64,000 nt of DNA from Streptomyces kanamyceticus (GTDB lineage: Bacteria > Actinomycetota > Actinomycetes > Streptomycetales > Streptomycetaceae). A program made the translations under genes and the position numbers. The notes under the pieces were generated by a model. That model did no database searches, was not told the DNA's origin, and saw only the letters and a list, made by a program, of their open reading frames with translations. The stretch spans positions 930,001-994,000 of the forward strand of contig NZ_CP023699.1 in NCBI RefSeq assembly GCF_008704495.1. Direction: 5' to 3'. Positions 53,788 through 62,524 of the stretch are shown here, piece after piece; position 1 is the first letter of the stretch; each line of letters opens with the position of its first letter.

Positions 53788-55515
53788 ATGGGTGGAGATG
53801 GGCACAGCACATCGCGGCAGCTGCCGCGGTTGCGGCTGGACGAACTGCTCGAAGAGCTTCAGGTGCGGATCGACGCGGTCCGCGGCACCCGGGACCGACT
53901 GCACGGACTGCTGGAGGCGGTGCTGTCCGTCGGGCGGGAGCTGGATCTTCCCCAAGTACTCCGGCGTATCGTCGCGACCGCCGTCACCCTGGTCGACGCG
54001 GAGTACGGGGCGCTGGGCGTCATCGGCGCGGGGAGCAAGCTGGACGAGTTCCTGCCGGTGGGGATCACGGAGGAACTGCAGGCCCAGATCGGCGACTTGC
54101 CCTCGGGGCACGGCCTGCTCGGGGAGTTGATCCGGCACCCCGAGCCGTTGCGGCTGCGGGAGTTGTCGGAGCATCCGGCCTCGTCCGGGTTTCCGCCCCA
54201 TCATCCGCCGATGCACTCCTTCCTCGGTGTGCCCATCCGGGTGCGCGAGGAAGTGTTCGGGAATCTCTACCTCACCGAGAAGCGCGGCGGCATCGGGTTC
54301 GACGCCGAGGACGAGGCAGTGCTGTCGACGCTGGCGGTGGCGGCGGGCGTGGCCATCGAGAACGCCCGGCTCTACGAGGAGGCGCGCCTGCGCGAGCGCT
54401 GGCTGACGGCCGGTGCCGAGTTCACCAACGCCGTACTGTCCGGGACGTCGGAGGCCCGGGTGCTTGAGCTGATGGTCGATCGCGCCCTGGAGATCACCTC
54501 CGCTGACATCGGCGTGGTGGATCTGCTGGTGGCGGAGGGGACGGAACTCCAGGGCTCCCTCGCCCACGGTGAAGGCGCCGAAGTGCACCAAGGCCGGCGC
54601 ATTCCCCGTCAAGGGACCCTGGCCGGGACGGCGTTGAGGGAGGGCGGTCTTGTCACCACCGCGGACGTGACCTGTGATCCCCGAGTCACCTTCGCCCCGG
54701 AGCGGTGGCAGGGGTTGGGGCCGGCGGTCGCGGTTCCCATGGGTACGGCCGACGGGGTGCGCGGCGCCCTGGTCCTGGCCCGGCGGACCGGACGTCCCGC
54801 GTTCAGTGGCGCCGAGATCGCTTCGCTGCCCGGTTTCGCCGGACAGGCCGCGTTGGCGCTGGAGCTGGCGGACCGGCGGCAGGACGCCGAGCAGATGAGT
54901 CTGCTCGAGGACCGGGACCGGATCGCCCGGGACCTTCACGACCTGGCCATTCAACGTCTCTTCGCGACCGGCATGACGCTCCAGAGCGCCCAGCGGTTCG
55001 TCTCCCACCCCGAGGCGGCCGAGCGCCTGATGCGCGCCGTGGACGATCTCGACACCACCATCAAGATCATCCGTTCGACCATCTTCGGACTCCGCGCTCA
55101 TGACACGAGCACCATGGGCGGCTCCGGGCTGCGCGTGCGGATCGCGCGGACGGTGGAGGAGGCGGTCGCCGCCCTCGGCTTCACGCCCGCGCTGCGCATG
55201 GAGGGACTGATCGACATCGACGTCCCCGCCGACGTCGCCGACGACGTGGTGGCCGTGCTGAGCGAAGCGCTCGCCAACATCACACGGCACGCACAGGCAT
55301 CGGCCACGGACATCTCCATCGTCGTACGCAAGGGCCGACTGGCTCTCACCGTGGCGGACGACGGCGTCGGCGTCGGCAGCGGCGAGCGCGAGTCCTCCAG
55401 CGGTCTGCGCAACATCGCCGAGCGGGCCGAGAAGCTGGGAGGCAGGTTGGCTCTGGGCAGCGGACCGGACGGGGGCACCCGCCTGGAGTGGCTGGTTCCG
55501 CTGCCGGGCCGGTGA
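53788..55515 (+). CDS. DevS/DosS-like two-GAF sensor histidine kinase
   Basis: 575 aa from the ATG at 53788. GAF1 (about 55-195), GAF2 (about 215-365), HisKA_3 dimerisation domain (372-445; RDRIARDLHDLAIQRLF with phospho-acceptor His384) and HATPase (about 475-575; ALANITRHAQASA, VADDGVGVGSG). In GAF1, GFPPHHPPMHSFLG places His139 at the position of the heme ligand His149 of mycobacterial DevS, and Tyr161 in NLYLTEK matches distal Tyr171. A redox or oxygen-sensing heme kinase is therefore likely. The partner is the convergent DevR-like gene 33 bases away. Its targets probably include the hydrogenase operon beyond. Confidence 0.93.
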   Translation: MGGDGHSTSRQLPRLRLDELLEELQVRIDAVRGTRDRLHGLLEAVLSVGRELDLPQVLRRIVATAVTLVDAEYGALGVIGAGSKLDEFLPVGITEELQAQIGDLPSGHGLLGELIRHPEPLRLRELSEHPASSGFPPHHPPMHSFLGVPIRVREEVFGNLYLTEKRGGIGFDAEDEAVLSTLAVAAGVAIENARLYEEARLRERWLTAGAEFTNAVLSGTSEARVLELMVDRALEITSADIGVVDLLVAEGTELQGSLAHGEGAEVHQGRRIPRQGTLAGTALREGGLVTTADVTCDPRVTFAPERWQGLGPAVAVPMGTADGVRGALVLARRTGRPAFSGAEIASLPGFAGQAALALELADRRQDAEQMSLLEDRDRIARDLHDLAIQRLFATGMTLQSAQRFVSHPEAAERLMRAVDDLDTTIKIIRSTIFGLRAHDTSTMGGSGLRVRIARTVEEAVAALGFTPALRMEGLIDIDVPADVADDVVAVLSEALANITRHAQASATDISIVVRKGRLALTVADDGVGVGSGERESSSGLRNIAERAEKLGGRLALGSGPDGGTRLEWLVPLPGR

Positions 55516-55548
55516 CCGGGGAGAGACGGGCCGGTGACCGAGGAAAGA

Positions 55549-56232
55549 TCAGCGTGACTGCTCCGAGTCGAAGTGGGCGGCGATCACGGCGGCTTGGATG
55601 CGTCGCTCCACTCCCAGCTTCGACAGAAGCCGGGAGATGTGGTTCTTGACGGTCTTCTCGGAGAGGTAGAGCCGTTTCCCAATCTGGCGGTTGGTGAGGC
55701 CGTCACCGATCAGGGCGAGGATGTCCCGCTCACGGTCCGAGAGGCGGGCCAGCTTGTCGTCCTGCGGCGCCACCGCTTCGTCCGGCCCCCGCAACGTACT
55801 CATCAGGCGGGCCGTGGTCGCCGGGTCGAGCAGGGACTGGCCGGAGGCGACCGTACGTACCGCGTCGATCAGATCGGTGCCTTTGATCTGCTTCAGGACG
55901 TAACCCGCGGCACCCGCCATGATCGCGTCCAGGAGCGCGTCGTCGTCATCGAAGGAGGTCAGCATGAGGCAGACCACCTCGGGCATCTTCGAGCGCAGTT
56001 CGCGGCAGACGGTGACGCCGTCGCCGTCGGGCAGGCGAATGTCGAGGATCGCCACGTCCGGGCGCAGAGCCGGGCCACGGACCAGGGCTCGTTCGCTCGT
56101 GCCCGCCTCGCCCACGACGGAGATGTCGGGTTCGGCGTCGAGCAGGTCACGGACCCCCCTCCGTACGACCTCGTGGTCGTCGAGGAGGAAGACCCGGATC
56201 GGGTGCTCCGGCGAGAAGCCAGGTGCGTTCAT
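55549..56232 (-). CDS. DevR/DosR-like response regulator (NarL family)
   Basis: 227 aa from the ATG at 56232. Receiver domain residues 12-130 with LDDHEVV acidic pair, phospho-acceptor Asp in VAILDIRLPDGDG and VLKQIKG lysine. LuxR-type helix-turn-helix residues 160-220 (LSDRERDILALIGDGLTNRQIGKRLYLSEKTVKNHISRLLSKLG). Partner of the adjacent DevS-like kinase. A GGGCC-N5-GGCCC dyad 64-78 bases upstream of its start may be an autoregulatory site. Confidence 0.93.
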   Translation of the reverse strand: MNAPGFSPEHPIRVFLLDDHEVVRRGVRDLLDAEPDISVVGEAGTSERALVRGPALRPDVAILDIRLPDGDGVTVCRELRSKMPEVVCLMLTSFDDDDALLDAIMAGAAGYVLKQIKGTDLIDAVRTVASGQSLLDPATTARLMSTLRGPDEAVAPQDDKLARLSDRERDILALIGDGLTNRQIGKRLYLSEKTVKNHISRLLSKLGVERRIQAAVIAAHFDSEQSR

Positions 56233-56295
56233 GCCTACCCCCTGAGCGTCGGTGGTCCCGTCTCGATGGTGTCGGTCGGACCGTGCGACGCACCA

Positions 56296-56310
56296 GGGCC
56301 GGATGGGCCC
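56296..56310. promoter_or_regulatory. Candidate DevR-type box, GGGCC-N5-GGCCC
   Basis: GGGCCGGATGGGCCC lies between the devR-like start (56232) and the 3' end of hypE (56367). It resembles the GC-rich dyads bound by actinobacterial DevR/OsdR proteins. GC-rich dyads are common by chance at this composition, so support is modest. Confidence 0.4.
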
Positions 56311-56366
56311 CACTGGCGCGTGGCCAGACCTGAACAAAGGCGTACGTGGCCGCGCGACGTCAACCC

Positions 56367-57401
56367 TCAGCAGATCCGCGGAAGTTGCTCACCCAGCGGC
56401 ATGTCCACGACCCGTCGCGCACCGATCAGCGTGCGCAGCTCGACGCGCCCGGCGGGAGCCGCTGCGCAGTGTCCGATGCGGACGGCCTCAGCACCTTCGG
56501 GGTGCGCGCGCAGTGCGGTGAGCGCCTCGTCTGCCGTGTCGGCCGTGACGAAGGCGACCAGACAGCCCTCGTTGGCGACGACCAGCGGGTCGAGGCCGAG
56601 CAGATCGCAGGCGGCGGCGACGGCCGCGGGCACCGGCACGGCCCGCTCCTCGATCCGCACGCCGACTCCCGAGTCGCGCGCGATCTCGTTCAGCGCGGCG
56701 GCCAGACCTCCCCGGGTCGGATCGCGCAGGCTGTGGATGCCGCCGCCGAGAGGGGCGAGGGCCTGGACGAGGCGGTGCAGGGGACGAGTGTCGGAGGCGA
56801 TGTCCGTTTCGAAGCCGAGCCCTTCGCGGGTGGAGAGGACAGCGGTGCCGTGCAGGCCGATCGGGCCGGAGAGGAGCACCGCGTCGCCCGGTCGGGCCTT
56901 TGCGGCGGAGGGGGTCAGACCGGTGATGCGGCGGCCGATGCCGGTCGTGTTCAGGAAGAGGCGGTCGGCGGCACCGCGTCCGACGACTTTGGTGTCCCCG
57001 GTGACGAACGGGACACCCGTCTCGTACGCGGCCTTCCCCGCGGAGTCCAGGACGGCACGGAGTTCCGCCAGCGGGAGGCCTTCTTCCGCGATCACGGCGA
57101 GGGTCAGGGCGAGGGGCAGGGCTCCGCGCATGGCCAGGTCGTTGACCGTGCCGTGGACGGCTAGGGAGCCGATGTCCCCGCCGGGGAAGCTCAGCGGGCT
57201 GACCACGAACGAGTCCGTGGAGACGACGAGTTCGTCCGCCCCCGGGAGCAGAGCCGCGTCTTCGAGCGGACCGTCGGGTTGTCCGCCGAGGGCGGGCAGG
57301 ACGAGCGAGTCGAGCAGTTCGGCGGTGAGCCTGCCGCCCGCGCCGTGGCCCAGCTGGATGAGCTCGTGCTCGCCGTACGGGAGTGGGCAGTCGAGTGTCA
57401 T
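56367..57401 (-). CDS. hypE: Hydrogenase maturation protein HypE
   Basis: 344 aa from the ATG at 57401 (AGGAG upstream). [16 protein letters not shown] near the N-terminus, the ATP site around [19 protein letters not shown] and [12 protein letters not shown] are PurM/HypE signatures. The protein ends PRIC; the terminal Cys is the residue carbamoylated by HypF and dehydrated to a thiocyanate, the source of the cyanide ligands of the NiFe site. The start overlaps hypD by four bases (ATGA). HypF is not in the window. Confidence 0.96.
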   Translation of the reverse strand: MTLDCPLPYGEHELIQLGHGAGGRLTAELLDSLVLPALGGQPDGPLEDAALLPGADELVVSTDSFVVSPLSFPGGDIGSLAVHGTVNDLAMRGALPLALTLAVIAEEGLPLAELRAVLDSAGKAAYETGVPFVTGDTKVVGRGAADRLFLNTTGIGRRITGLTPSAAKARPGDAVLLSGPIGLHGTAVLSTREGLGFETDIASDTRPLHRLVQALAPLGGGIHSLRDPTRGGLAAALNEIARDSGVGVRIEERAVPVPAAVAAACDLLGLDPLVVANEGCLVAFVTADTADEALTALRAHPEGAEAVRIGHCAAAPAGRVELRTLIGARRVVDMPLGEQLPRIC

Positions 57402-58498
57402 GCCGGGGCGCTCCTGGTTCGTCCGGCGGCGTGGAAGGCGGCGCAGGTGCCCTCGCTGGACACCATGGGAGCGCCGAGTGGGGTGCGGGGTGTGCAACGG
57501 GCCCCGTAGGCAACGCAGTCGGTGGGCAGCCGGGCGCCGGTGAGGATGTCCCCCGCGATGCACTCGGGGTCCTCGGTGGAGTGCGGGCCGCTCACGTCGA
57601 ATCGCCGGGAGGCGTCGAACGACGCGTATTCTGGGGCGAGTTCGAGGCCGCTTGCGGGGAGCGTGCCGATCCCCCGCCAGGCCCGGTCGGTGCTGCGGAA
57701 GACGAGGCCCAGGACGTCCTGGGCCTCGGAGTTGCCCGTGCGGTGCACGGCGCGCGCGTACTGGTTCTCGACGTCGTGCCTGCCCTCTTCCAGTTGGGTG
57801 ACCGCCATGAGGATGCCTTCCAGCAGGTCGAGCGGTTCGAAGCCGGTGACCACGACGGGCACTTGGTAGCGCGCGGCGATCGGCTCGTACTCCGTCCAGC
57901 CCATGACCGCGCACACGTGCCCGGCGGCGAGGAACGCCTCCACTTCGCACTCCGGGTCGTCAAGGAGGGCGGTCATGGCGGGCGGTACGAGGACGTGGCT
58001 GACCAGGAGCGAGAAGTTGGTGAGGCCGAGGCGGTCGGCGTGCAGCACGGTCATCGCGTTGGCCGGTGCCGTGGTCTCGAACCCGACGGCGAGGAAGACC
58101 ACTTCACGGCCGGGGTTCTCCTCGGCGGTGCGCACCGCGTCCATCGGCGAGTAGATCACCCGCACGTCCGCGCCTCGGGCCCGCAGGGCGAGCAGGTCGG
58201 TGGTACTGCCGGGGACGCGGAGCATGTCACCGAAGCTGGTGAGGATCACACCGGGGCGTTCCGCGATGGCCATGGCGCGGTCGAGCGTCTCCAGCGGGGT
58301 GACGCAGACCGGGCAGCCGGGGCCGTGGATCATGCGGATGCCCGCGGGGAGCAGTTCGTCGATGCCCTGGCGGACCAGGGTGTGGGTCTGGCCGCCGCAC
58401 ACCTCCATGATGCGCCAGGGGTGCGTCGCGGTGCGCCGCAGCTCGGCGAGCAACTGCCGGGCCAGCGCGGGGTCGCGGTACTCGTCGAGGTACTTCAT
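57398..58498 (-). CDS. hypD: Hydrogenase maturation protein HypD
   Basis: 366 aa. [31 protein letters not shown], the FETTAPANA segment, [15 protein letters not shown] and a Cys-rich C-terminal part ([31 protein letters not shown]) match HypD. HypD carries a [4Fe-4S] cluster and the Cys that accepts cyanide from HypE and assembles Fe(CN)2CO with HypC. No hypC gene is seen here. Overlaps hypE and the CBS gene by four bases each. Confidence 0.96.
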   Translation of the reverse strand: MKYLDEYRDPALARQLLAELRRTATHPWRIMEVCGGQTHTLVRQGIDELLPAGIRMIHGPGCPVCVTPLETLDRAMAIAERPGVILTSFGDMLRVPGSTTDLLALRARGADVRVIYSPMDAVRTAEENPGREVVFLAVGFETTAPANAMTVLHADRLGLTNFSLLVSHVLVPPAMTALLDDPECEVEAFLAAGHVCAVMGWTEYEPIAARYQVPVVVTGFEPLDLLEGILMAVTQLEEGRHDVENQYARAVHRTGNSEAQDVLGLVFRSTDRAWRGIGTLPASGLELAPEYASFDASRRFDVSGPHSTEDPECIAGDILTGARLPTDCVAYGARCTPRTPLGAPMVSSEGTCAAFHAAGRTRSAPA

Positions 58499-59151
58499 CG
58501 GGGCGGCGCCTGATCCGGCCCGGTGAGGTCCATGCGGATGTCCACGACTCCTTCGACGGCCCGGGTGAGCCGGGCGGCGACCGGAACGAGGCTCCTGTCG
58601 CGGATGGTTCCGCCGAGGGTGACCACGCCGCTCTCGACCGCCACGGTGACGGCCCCGTCCGGGAAGAGGAGGGCGGTCACGGTGCGGGTCACCTCCTCGG
58701 CCAGCTCCCCGTCGGTGCGCAGGAACACCTTCAGCAGATCGCTGCGGCTCACCACGCCCTGCAGCAGACCGTGGGCGTCGACCACGGGGAGCCGCTTGAC
58801 GTGCCGCAGGGCCATGATGCGCGCGGCCTGCGGAAGCGTGGTGTCCGGGTGGACGGTGACGGCGGGGGCACTCATCACCTCGCCCGCGCTCAATCCGCCC
58901 GCCTTCGCCAGGTCGGAGAGGCGGCGCAGCTGATCGAAGTGAGAAGGGTCGCTGTCGCGGAACTCCTCCTTGGGCAGCAGATCCGCCTCGGAGACCACGC
59001 CGATCACCCGGCCCTCGCCTGCCAGGACGGGCAGGGCGCTGACCTTCCACTGCCCCATCAGCGCGACGATCTCCTTGAAGGGGGCCTCGCGGCCCACGGC
59101 GATGACGGTGTGGGTCATCACGTCGCTCACGGTGCGCGGAGAGTGGAGCAC
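58495..59151 (-). CDS. CBS-pair and BON-domain protein within the hydrogenase operon
   Basis: 218 aa from the GTG at 59151, with GGAGG six bases upstream. Two CBS motifs ([57 protein letters not shown]) form an adenosyl-nucleotide-binding Bateman module (residues 7-145). Residues 150-212 are a BON domain ([25 protein letters not shown]). CBS proteins of this kind accompany DosR-type regulons. Here it sits between the structural and maturation genes, suggesting an energy-charge sensor for the complex, which is inferred. Confidence 0.9.
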   Translation of the reverse strand: MLHSPRTVSDVMTHTVIAVGREAPFKEIVALMGQWKVSALPVLAGEGRVIGVVSEADLLPKEEFRDSDPSHFDQLRRLSDLAKAGGLSAGEVMSAPAVTVHPDTTLPQAARIMALRHVKRLPVVDAHGLLQGVVSRSDLLKVFLRTDGELAEEVTRTVTALLFPDGAVTVAVESGVVTLGGTIRDRSLVPVAARLTRAVEGVVDIRMDLTGPDQAPPR

Positions 59152-59168
59152 GGCGTCCTCCCATGGGG

Positions 59169-60503
59169 TCAGGTGCGGTCGACGGTCAGGTCGAGGAAGT
59201 GTGTGGAGCAGGAGATGCACGGGTCGTGGTTGCGGATGGCGCGCTCGCACAGCCGCGTCAACTCCTCGTCCTCGATGTCGCTTTGGGTGATCGCGCGCTG
59301 GGCGGTGCGGCGCAGGTCGTCCTCGATGGCGCCCTGGTTCTGCGCGGTGGGCGGTACGAGGCGGGCGTCGGTGACGGTGCCTTCCGCGTCCAGCACGTAG
59401 CGGTGGTAGAGGAGTCCGCGCGGGGCCTCCGTCGCGCCGTGGCCGGTGCCCGCGGTGGCCGGGACTTCCGTGTACGGGCGCCGCGGCCGCTCGTACGCCC
59501 TGATGATCCGCAGCGCTTCGTCGACGGCGTACACGACCTCGACGGCCCGGACCAGGATCGACCGGTACGGATTGCGGGAGAACACTCCCGCGCGCGGATC
59601 GCCGAGCCCGGCGGCGCGGGCGGCCCGCACCGCCGTACGGGACAGCCATCGGCCGCTGATGGCGAAGCGGGCCAGCGATCCGGTGAGGTGGCGGCGCCCG
59701 TCGAGGGTGGCGTGCAGGGCCGTGGAGTGCGGGAGGTGTTCCTCGCGCACTCGGTCCAGGAAGGTGTGGAGCGGGAAGAGGTTCGGTGTGTCGCTGTCGG
59801 CCCGCAGGACGGCGGGGGTACCGGTCTCGATGGCGTACGTCTCCGGTTCCGCGAGCGCGAACAGGTCAGCGTCCACCTCGGCATCGGGGAACTCGAAGCC
59901 GGACACCCACTCGACGGTCTGCCAGGCATCGTCCAGGGCTCGCTCCAACTGGCCTGCCAGCGGCCTGAGTTCCGCCACTGTCGGGACGCGGTGGAAGCCG
60001 CCGATACGGACGTTGACCGGATGGATGGCGCGGCCGCCCAGGAGTTCGAGGATCGCGTTGCCCGCCTGCTTCAGGCGCAGGCCCCGTTCGACGTGCCCGC
60101 GGGCGGTCCGCGCCAGCTCGATGGCGCTGTCGCAGCCGAGGAAGTCGGGGGCGTGCAGGAGGTAGATGTGCAGGGTCTGGCTCTCGATCCACTCGCCGCA
60201 GTACAACAGCCGCCGCAGCACGCGCAGGGCCGGGTCGACCGTGATCCCGCAGGCGTTCTCGATCGCGGCGCACGCGCTCAACTGATAGGCGACCGGGCAG
60301 ATTCCGCACACCCGGGCGGTGATGTCCGGCGGTTCGGCGTACGACCTGCCCCGCAGGAACGCCTCGAAGAATCGTGGTGGCTCGTAGATCCGCAGCTGCG
60401 CCCGGGTGACCGTCCCGTCGTGGACGCTCAGGTGCAGCGCGCCTTCGCCCTCGACCCGGGAGAGCGAGCCGACGTGCAGGACGCGGGAGCCGCGGTGCGT
60501 CAT
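59169..60503 (-). CDS. [NiFe] hydrogenase large (catalytic) subunit, group 3b type
   Basis: 444 aa. Both NiFe ligand motifs are intact: L1 RVCGIC (residues 64-69) and L2 DPCISCSTH near the C-terminus. [10 protein letters not shown] near residue 16 is the other family marker. Nine residues (FLDLTVDRT) follow the final His, a tail of the type removed by a maturation endopeptidase, which is not encoded in the window. The company of FAD/NAD(P), FeS and small subunits places it with cytoplasmic NAD(P)-linked group 3b enzymes. ATGA overlap with the small-subunit gene. Confidence 0.94.
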   Translation of the reverse strand: MTHRGSRVLHVGSLSRVEGEGALHLSVHDGTVTRAQLRIYEPPRFFEAFLRGRSYAEPPDITARVCGICPVAYQLSACAAIENACGITVDPALRVLRRLLYCGEWIESQTLHIYLLHAPDFLGCDSAIELARTARGHVERGLRLKQAGNAILELLGGRAIHPVNVRIGGFHRVPTVAELRPLAGQLERALDDAWQTVEWVSGFEFPDAEVDADLFALAEPETYAIETGTPAVLRADSDTPNLFPLHTFLDRVREEHLPHSTALHATLDGRRHLTGSLARFAISGRWLSRTAVRAARAAGLGDPRAGVFSRNPYRSILVRAVEVVYAVDEALRIIRAYERPRRPYTEVPATAGTGHGATEAPRGLLYHRYVLDAEGTVTDARLVPPTAQNQGAIEDDLRRTAQRAITQSDIEDEELTRLCERAIRNHDPCISCSTHFLDLTVDRT

Positions 60504-61255
60504 CGGCGCGACTCCTCTTCGAACGCCGCGGTGTTGAAGGTGTGCAGGAAGCGCTCGGTGTCGCGGTCGTCCATGCCGTCGCGGTGCAGCACCGGGATCA
60601 GCGCGGGCAGGTTCACCGACCCGGAGGGACCGAAGCAGCCGTAGCAGCCGCGTCCGTAGGCCGGGCAGATCGCTCCGCATCCGGCGTGGGTGACCGGGCC
60701 GAGGCAGGGGGTGCCGTGGGCGACGGTCACGCAGACCGTGCCGCGCCGCTTGCACTCGAAGCACACGCTGTTGTCGGGGATGTCCGGCCTGCGGCCCGCC
60801 AGGTACGCGGTGATGACCTCCAGGAGTTGGCGGCGGTCGACGGGGCAGCCGCGCAGCTCGAAGTCGACGTCCACATGCGCGGAGACCGGGGTGGAGGTGG
60901 CGAGTGTGTCGATGTAGTCGGGGCGCGCGTAGACGGTGCGGGTGAACTCCTCGACGTCGGCGAAGTTTCGCAGCGCCTGGATGCCGCCGGCCGTCGCACA
61001 GGCCCCGATCGTCACCAGGTGGCGGGAGGCTGCGCGGATCTCGCGGATCCGCTCGGCGTCGGCGGGCGTGGTGACGGAGCCCTCGACCAGCGTCAGGTCG
61101 TAGGGGCCCGGGCGCACGGCGCTGGAGGCCTCCAAGAAGTGCGTGATCTCCATCTGCCCGGCGAGGCCCAGGAGTTCGTCCTCGCAGTCGAGCAGGGTGA
61201 GCTGACAGCCGTCGCAGGAGGCGAGCTTGAACACGGCGAGCGTCGGAGCGCCCAT
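60500..61255 (-). CDS. [NiFe] hydrogenase small subunit (three FeS clusters)
   Basis: 251 aa from the ATG at 61255. The proximal cluster is bound by [12 protein letters not shown] (residues 13-16 hold CxxC) with GACATAGG and [40 protein letters not shown] and YGCFGP hold the further clusters. There is no Tat signal, as expected for a cytoplasmic enzyme. It passes electrons from the large subunit to the FAD and FeS subunits. Its ATG begins two bases after the stop of the FAD subunit, whose last sense codon is TTA. Confidence 0.95.
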   Translation of the reverse strand: MGAPTLAVFKLASCDGCQLTLLDCEDELLGLAGQMEITHFLEASSAVRPGPYDLTLVEGSVTTPADAERIREIRAASRHLVTIGACATAGGIQALRNFADVEEFTRTVYARPDYIDTLATSTPVSAHVDVDFELRGCPVDRRQLLEVITAYLAGRRPDIPDNSVCFECKRRGTVCVTVAHGTPCLGPVTHAGCGAICPAYGRGCYGCFGPSGSVNLPALIPVLHRDGMDDRDTERFLHTFNTAAFEEESRR

Positions 61256-61256
61256 C

Positions 61257-62063
61257 TCATAACTCCCGCACGTAGAGGAGGGGTTCGGCACGGTCCCAGC
61301 CGACCACGGGGCCGTCTCGGCACAGCAGCAGCGGGCCCAGCTGGCAGTGACCGCAGTGTCCGGTCGCGCACCGCATGTTGCGCTCCAGGGAGACCCGGAT
61401 CCGGTCTGCGGGCACGCCCCGCTGGAGCAGGTCCCGGGCGGTCGCCCTGATCATCGGCTCGGGTCCGCAGACGAACGCGGTGGTTGCGCTCGGCGTGAAC
61501 CGCGCCCGGTCGAGGAGGTTCGTGACGACGCCGATCGCGCCCGCCCAGTGGCTGTCGGGCCGGTCGACGGTCACTCCCGTGTACGCGGTCCTCCACAGCC
61601 GGGTCTCGGTCTTGGCCATCAGGTCGGCGGGGGTGCGTGCGCCCACCAGGAGGTTCAGGCGGCCGTACGGTTTCGGGTCGGCCTGCGCGTCCCGGACGAG
61701 AGGGCGCAGCGGAGCGAGCCCGATGCCGCCCGCCACGACCACGAGGTCCTGCCCGATGGCCTTCTCCAGGTTCCAGCCGGTGCCGTAGGGGCCGCGCAGT
61801 CCGAGTACGTCGCCGACTTCGGCGGCGTACAGCCCTTCGGAGACGGCGCCCACGCTGCGGACCGTGTGCGCGAGGCCTCCCGTGGTGGGGATGGCGCTGA
61901 CCGAGAGCGGGATCTCGCCCCGGCCGAACGCCCAGACCATCGCGAACTGCCCCGGCACGAAGGCGGGCAGCGGTTCCCCGACCGGCTCCAGGCGCAGGGT
62001 GGCCGTGTCCGGTGTCTCCGCCCAGCGGGCGACGACCCGGTAGGGAACCGGCACGGCGGTCAT
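61257..62063 (-). CDS. Hydrogenase FAD/NAD(P)-binding and [2Fe-2S] subunit
   Basis: 268 aa. Ferredoxin-reductase fold: [24 protein letters not shown] (FAD-binding RxxS-like region), [19 protein letters not shown] (NAD(P) loop), [15 protein letters not shown], and the C-terminal [2Fe-2S] motif [17 protein letters not shown]. Equivalent to the gamma subunit (HydG) of sulfhydrogenase I and to PyrK-like proteins. It exchanges electrons with NAD(P)H. The last codon before the stop is TTA (60-62 on 61260-61262), rare in Streptomyces. Four-base overlap with the preceding gene. Confidence 0.93.
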   Translation of the reverse strand: MTAVPVPYRVVARWAETPDTATLRLEPVGEPLPAFVPGQFAMVWAFGRGEIPLSVSAIPTTGGLAHTVRSVGAVSEGLYAAEVGDVLGLRGPYGTGWNLEKAIGQDLVVVAGGIGLAPLRPLVRDAQADPKPYGRLNLLVGARTPADLMAKTETRLWRTAYTGVTVDRPDSHWAGAIGVVTNLLDRARFTPSATTAFVCGPEPMIRATARDLLQRGVPADRIRVSLERNMRCATGHCGHCQLGPLLLCRDGPVVGWDRAEPLLYVREL

Positions 62064-62524
62064 CCCCGCGCGCCGCTTCCGCTGCCGTAGGGGGCGTACA
62101 GATCGAGGAGGCGGGTCCTCGCGGCCTGCAGGCGGTGGGCGAGCACGCGGCCCACCCACTGGCCGACGACCGCGCCGAGCTCCGGGTCGTCGTCGCACAT
62201 CAGCCGGACCGCGAGTGCGTCGTACTCGTCGGCCCGCACGGGGCTCTGCGCCACGGCGCCGAGCTGCCACACGTAGGGCGGGAACAGCCAGGACCAGCCG
62301 ACCAGTTCGCCGTGGCCGAGGGTCTCGATCGCCGGCGAGCGGCGGCCGGGCACGTGCATGTCCAGGATGACCGAGCCGGTGCGGATGATCCAGAACCGGT
62401 CGGCGTGCCCGCCCTCCTCGAACATCCGCGTCCCGGCGGGGAAGGCCACGTCCCGCGCGATGCGCATCAGCCGCTTGCGGTGCTCGGTGGGTATGGCGCT
62501 CATCATGGTGGTGGTGTTGCTCAT
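62060..62524 (-). CDS. Stand-alone cyclic-nucleotide-binding domain protein in hydrogenase operon
   Basis: 154 aa. A single CNB/Crp-type beta-barrel (RDVAFPAGTRMFEEGGHADRFWIIRTGSVIL, ETLGHGELVGWSWLFPP, residues 25-110) followed by one long helix (VVGQWVGRVLAHRLQAARTRLLD). There is no DNA-binding helix-turn-helix, so it is not a Crp-type transcription factor. ATGA overlaps on both sides place it inside the catalytic operon. An allosteric or assembly role in the hydrogenase is inferred. Confidence 0.88.
   Translation of the reverse strand: MSNTTTMMSAIPTEHRKRLMRIARDVAFPAGTRMFEEGGHADRFWIIRTGSVILDMHVPGRRSPAIETLGHGELVGWSWLFPPYVWQLGAVAQSPVRADEYDALAVRLMCDDDPELGAVVGQWVGRVLAHRLQAARTRLLDLYAPYGSGSGARG

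Noticed and set aside
62060..62524. A Crp/Fnr transcription factor controlling the hydrogenase.
   Set aside because: The protein ends after the long helix; no helix-turn-helix domain is encoded.
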